NCBI GenBank assembly: GCA_034401135.1
Contig: JAWZSP010000003.1
Coordinates: 4,712,001 to 4,776,000 of the forward strand
DNA length: 64,000 nucleotides
Source: Volutella citrinella
Lineage: Eukaryota; Ascomycota; Sordariomycetes; Hypocreales; Nectriaceae
Direction: 5' to 3'
Below, in pieces: positions 60,828 through 64,000 of the stretch. Under the pieces are notes generated by a model. It searched no databases. It saw nothing but the letters and a program-made list of their open reading frames with translations, and was not told the origin of the DNA. The translations under genes were made by a program, and so were the position numbers. Positions within the stretch are counted from its first letter, which is position 1; every line of letters starts with the position of its first letter.

Positions 60828-63800
60828 GACGTCGATTGTAATCCACGGCGAGCCCGGTCTATGGATTGCTTCAGGTAGCTGCGGAGCCGTGTTTTCCCCA
60901 GATAATCCCCTCTTCTACGTGACGAGGCTTGCTGAAAGGCATTACCCGAGTTCAGCTACGCCACTATCCCACCAATATGCACAAGGCACCCAATACGGAC
61001 TCAGCAGCCAGCACCAGAACCAACCGTCTAGCTACACTGAGATGCCACAGTTGAACCGCCAGCCACTTACCACGGAGCACAAGGGGATCCTCGGTCGACC
61101 AAATCATCTTGACCTCAACCAACAATTCTGGCTGGCTGAGGCCACTAGCGATTTTGTCTTCGGTCCTTTTGAGGTGGACGGAAGAGCTAATCTGCATCTC
61201 ATCAGCTCGATTCTGCGCAAGCCAATGCACCAGATCTCATGCATGCCACCCAACATCATTGTCCACAGCAGCCAGTGTTACAATGATCTGATCAACATCT
61301 TGATGGCTTGTATGTGAGTAGATCCAACTATTCACAGCTACCCTACAGGGTGGCATCAGAATTGCATTGGAACCTCGAATACCTTGGAAACTTGGACGAC
61401 CAATCGGGTTCCCATCGTCAAATCGGGAAATTGGAATAAAGCGCAGAGTTTGTCGCACCCTGCGAACTCCCGGCACCCGCAGCGGCGAGTCCGAAGCAGT
61501 TCGTGCAGCACGGGCACTCCATCAAGTGTGGCCGCCATCACCGACAGGATGATCCCACAGACGCTTCGTGTAATTGACGAGCTCGCCATTCAAAGGACCC
61601 GCCGGGTCGGTATCGTACAAACTCGCTTTTGCAGCTAGAGCCTCGCCATGTCATCAATCTATCCATGTCGGAGCTCTCGGCTGGATGACATCGCATCATG
61701 ACTAGCCACCTCGCCAAACACCCCCCCGAGAACTAACTACGCGGACAGGCTCGCATTCTCACAAATGGCATGCTTGAGAAACCGCAATATGTCACTAATA
61801 GAGTAAAGTCCGATGCTGCGACGACGTGAGCAGTCACCGCTCGCCCCCTGATGTAAGCTCACATCAGGCGAGGCGTCATCGGCGCTCGCAATAGCCTCGG
61901 ATTCGCCGGTTTTGCGAGCATCACCTACATGTAAGCTGGGCGATGGCTCTTGCCCTTTGGCTTGCGGCGATTGATTGATGATCAGTCCATACCCCCCCCC
62001 CCCCCCCTCCAACCTTGACCATTTTTAACCTGTCAAAAGGATCGAACGGTGGGTGTATCACCAGGCCAGAATGAATAATGCTGTTGCCTAGGATGGAGAA
62101 GAACAGAAGAAGAACAATCACCCCTGCCCGGCATCTGTCATAGCGTCTGTGTGGTTTGGTCGGAGTAGGGCGAAGGATCAAGACTAAGCCCTACCCCAAC
62201 CGCTCTGCTGGAGAGCGAGGGATGATCCTACGACTCGTGTTTCCATATTTGGCACACTGCTCGTGGCCAGCGTCGTAGACAGGGCACGGAGCCTCCATCG
62301 CTGGTCCTTGCTGAAACAAAGCACAAATCTATTTCAGCGCTGGAGATGCGGAGGGGCATATCGCTGCGCAATTCCGTAGATGGTGCGATGCGTGGAGCAT
62401 TTCGAGGGGGCGTGTGGGAGACAGTGAAGCCCCAAGCGCTGGCCGCATTGGGGGGCTCCCTGCGACGGCTGGTGATTGGGTTGGTTACGGTGGACCAGAC
62501 GGAATTGAATACGATACATACTAGCGAGCAACAGTGAGCAGCCTATTCCTGCCATCATGCCTGCATTGCATAGTCCGATACCCGAGCCACCCATCGGACT
62601 CGGACTCAGCCAGCCTTAGGAGGAGTTTAGTCGGAGCAACACAGCAAATAGCGTCTTGGGTCCTCTGCTCTGTACCAAGGTTAGTGCTCATGGATCATCA
62701 CATGGGGTTGCTGGGTTCTAGTGCTGACGGCGTGCTGACCTCGACGCAGGGCTGGCTGGGCAGCTCTCCATGTCCTGTCCTGTGACTCCTGCCTGTCAAC
62801 AGTCGGCGCTTGTCGCTGCGCCGCTACACGGGCGGCCAGTTCCAGAAGGGGGAAAATAGGCGGGGTTTCTGCGTGTTGGGGGGGCAGCTGGAGTTGCTCC
62901 TATTGACGGGGAGTTGGAGCGCGGCTAGCCAGAAGTGCATCATCTCATCTTTCTCCCAGACTGTGGCTGGCGTCTCGTGTGCCTCGAGCTGGAAATATTA
63001 GTTATTGCGGACGTAGTTAGCGCCGATACATGCCATTCGACACTTCCGTGCTCCAGTGGTCTCGCATCCTCCCCCACCACCATCTATATCCAACATCTTC
63101 CCAGGCATCGCCAGTGCACCCCCGGTGATTCCTCCATGCGGCAAGGGCCAGGCCCGGATTCGCAATGGACGCCAGTATACGGGTGGCAATAGCGGTGCTC
63201 TGGCATCTTGTCACTGAGAGCTCCGCCAATAGAGGTTCAATAGCCTATTGAGCCATCCTCGCTTGTGGCTGAACTCGTATCGGCGCTTCCTTCGATGCAA
63301 CGCCACTCTATCGGAGACACAGCTCGAGCCAGCGCGAGGCCTCTGTTGGGAAACAAGAGCAACAGCAGACTGGACCCTCCGCCAAGACAAGAGGGGGATT
63401 GAGGGGGCGTGTACGAAATCGGCGCCACGAACGGGCCAGTCGGTGACATCCAGCCCTATGCAGGATTCGAGCGAGCCTCTCTGCGCCTCGGCCAAACAAG
63501 GCGCTGAAGAAGGCAATAGTGGCAGGATCTAGCCCGAGGACACCGTAATTGAACGCCGTATGCCACTCGAATGGGCGCTATCGCCGTCGAGGGTGGAGAT
63601 CGGGTATCCGGGGACGGCGGCAGCGTGGGGAATTCGAGGATCAAAGGGCTCTGGTATAGCGGCAAGTTCCGTGGCATGCCATGTCGGGACCGAGCAGGAG
63701 CGAGCTTGGTCTTTGGCTCCATTACAGGTACGAGCGATACCCATGGCAGGCAACCAAGGTGGATTGGGGTTCATTTTACGAGTTACCCGATCTTGTGGCG

Positions 63801-64000
63801 CAGTCGCTGCCATCACCTGCCCAATACCCGCCGAAGCCCTCATCTAATCTCATCTCATCAAAGGACCCTTTTGGACGGGGCTGGAGCGAGATGGATGGCC
63901 CGGCTGTCAAAAAAAAAACGAGTCCTGCCAACACAAGGGGCCGCAAGGCTGTGTGGTGTTTGTGGTTTGCTGTTAGTTGTTTCGGGTCCGCGTTTCTGCT
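60828..64000. other. 3.2-kb right-end region without a supported gene
   Basis: Begins with the presumed HET promoter. A 183-codon plus frame (60766-61317) overlaps the HET start on the opposite strand and resembles no family. Small frames near 62.5-63.8 kb are of mixed composition on both strands. A poly-C tract lies at 61992-62007. The edge of the window may cut a gene that is not recognisable here. Confidence 0.5.
61992..62007. repeat. Poly-C tract (16 C)
   Basis: Uninterrupted run of 16 cytosines on the + strand (16 G on the other). It could form a G-quadruplex or i-motif and is a common site of length error. No gene reads through it. Confidence 0.85.

Noticed and set aside
60766..61317. 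183-codon plus frame overlapping the HET start
   Set aside because: First part is antisense to the HET N-terminus. The rest resembles no protein and lies where the HET promoter should be.

Overview
The window is nuclear DNA of a filamentous ascomycete, most likely a Sordariomycete. The evidence is short 47-149 nt introns with GTATGT/GTAAGT-type donors and CTAAC/CTGAC-like branch sites, pyrimidine-rich leaders, moderate-to-high GC, and recognisable fungal housekeeping proteins (Cdc24, Vps60, Rtt106, Mrp10, Vfa1) beside a HET-domain allorecognition-type gene. Gene density is low: about 15 genes or candidates in 64 kb, with gene-free stretches of about 11.8 kb (746-12552) and 10.6 kb (27529-38147).

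Left part (1-24 kb): the 5' portion of a DUF3292-type membrane protein gene runs off the left edge on the minus strand. After a long desert there is a Ser/Pro-rich two-exon gene (12553-14302, +) and a large four-exon gene for a disordered nuclear-looking protein (18244-22062, -). The latter is divergent from vps60 (23255-23896, +).

Middle (24-51 kb): a 1,021-aa F-box/WD40 ubiquitin-ligase receptor of FWD-1/beta-TrCP type (24406-27528, -). After the second desert come cdc24 (38148-41401, +; CH-like, DH, PH and PB1 regions), mrp10 (42559-42986, -), an orphan (44053-44775, +), a LITAF zinc-knuckle protein (46437-47079, +), a possible small single-pass membrane peptide (about 47729-48039, +), the histone chaperone gene rtt106 (48299-49944, -) and vfa1, a Vps4 partner (50496-51241, +).

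Right part (51.9-60.8 kb): an accessory three-gene block. It consists of a giant ankyrin-repeat protein broken by a one-base frame change (51914-56414, +), a trypsin-like serine protease with a visible His/Asp/Ser triad (56845-58416, -), and an intact 676-aa HET-domain protein (58797-60827, -). An AT-rich tandem minisatellite of about 91 bp lies between the convergent ankyrin and protease genes. This combination of repeat sensor, protease and HET effector is the best candidate for an undescribed self/non-self or cell-death module here. Two of its members carry possible inactivating lesions, and no pore-forming partner was recognised in the window. The last 3.2 kb holds no supported gene.

Exon coordinates were worked out by hand from reading frame, splice consensus and family resemblance. 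No database search was run.
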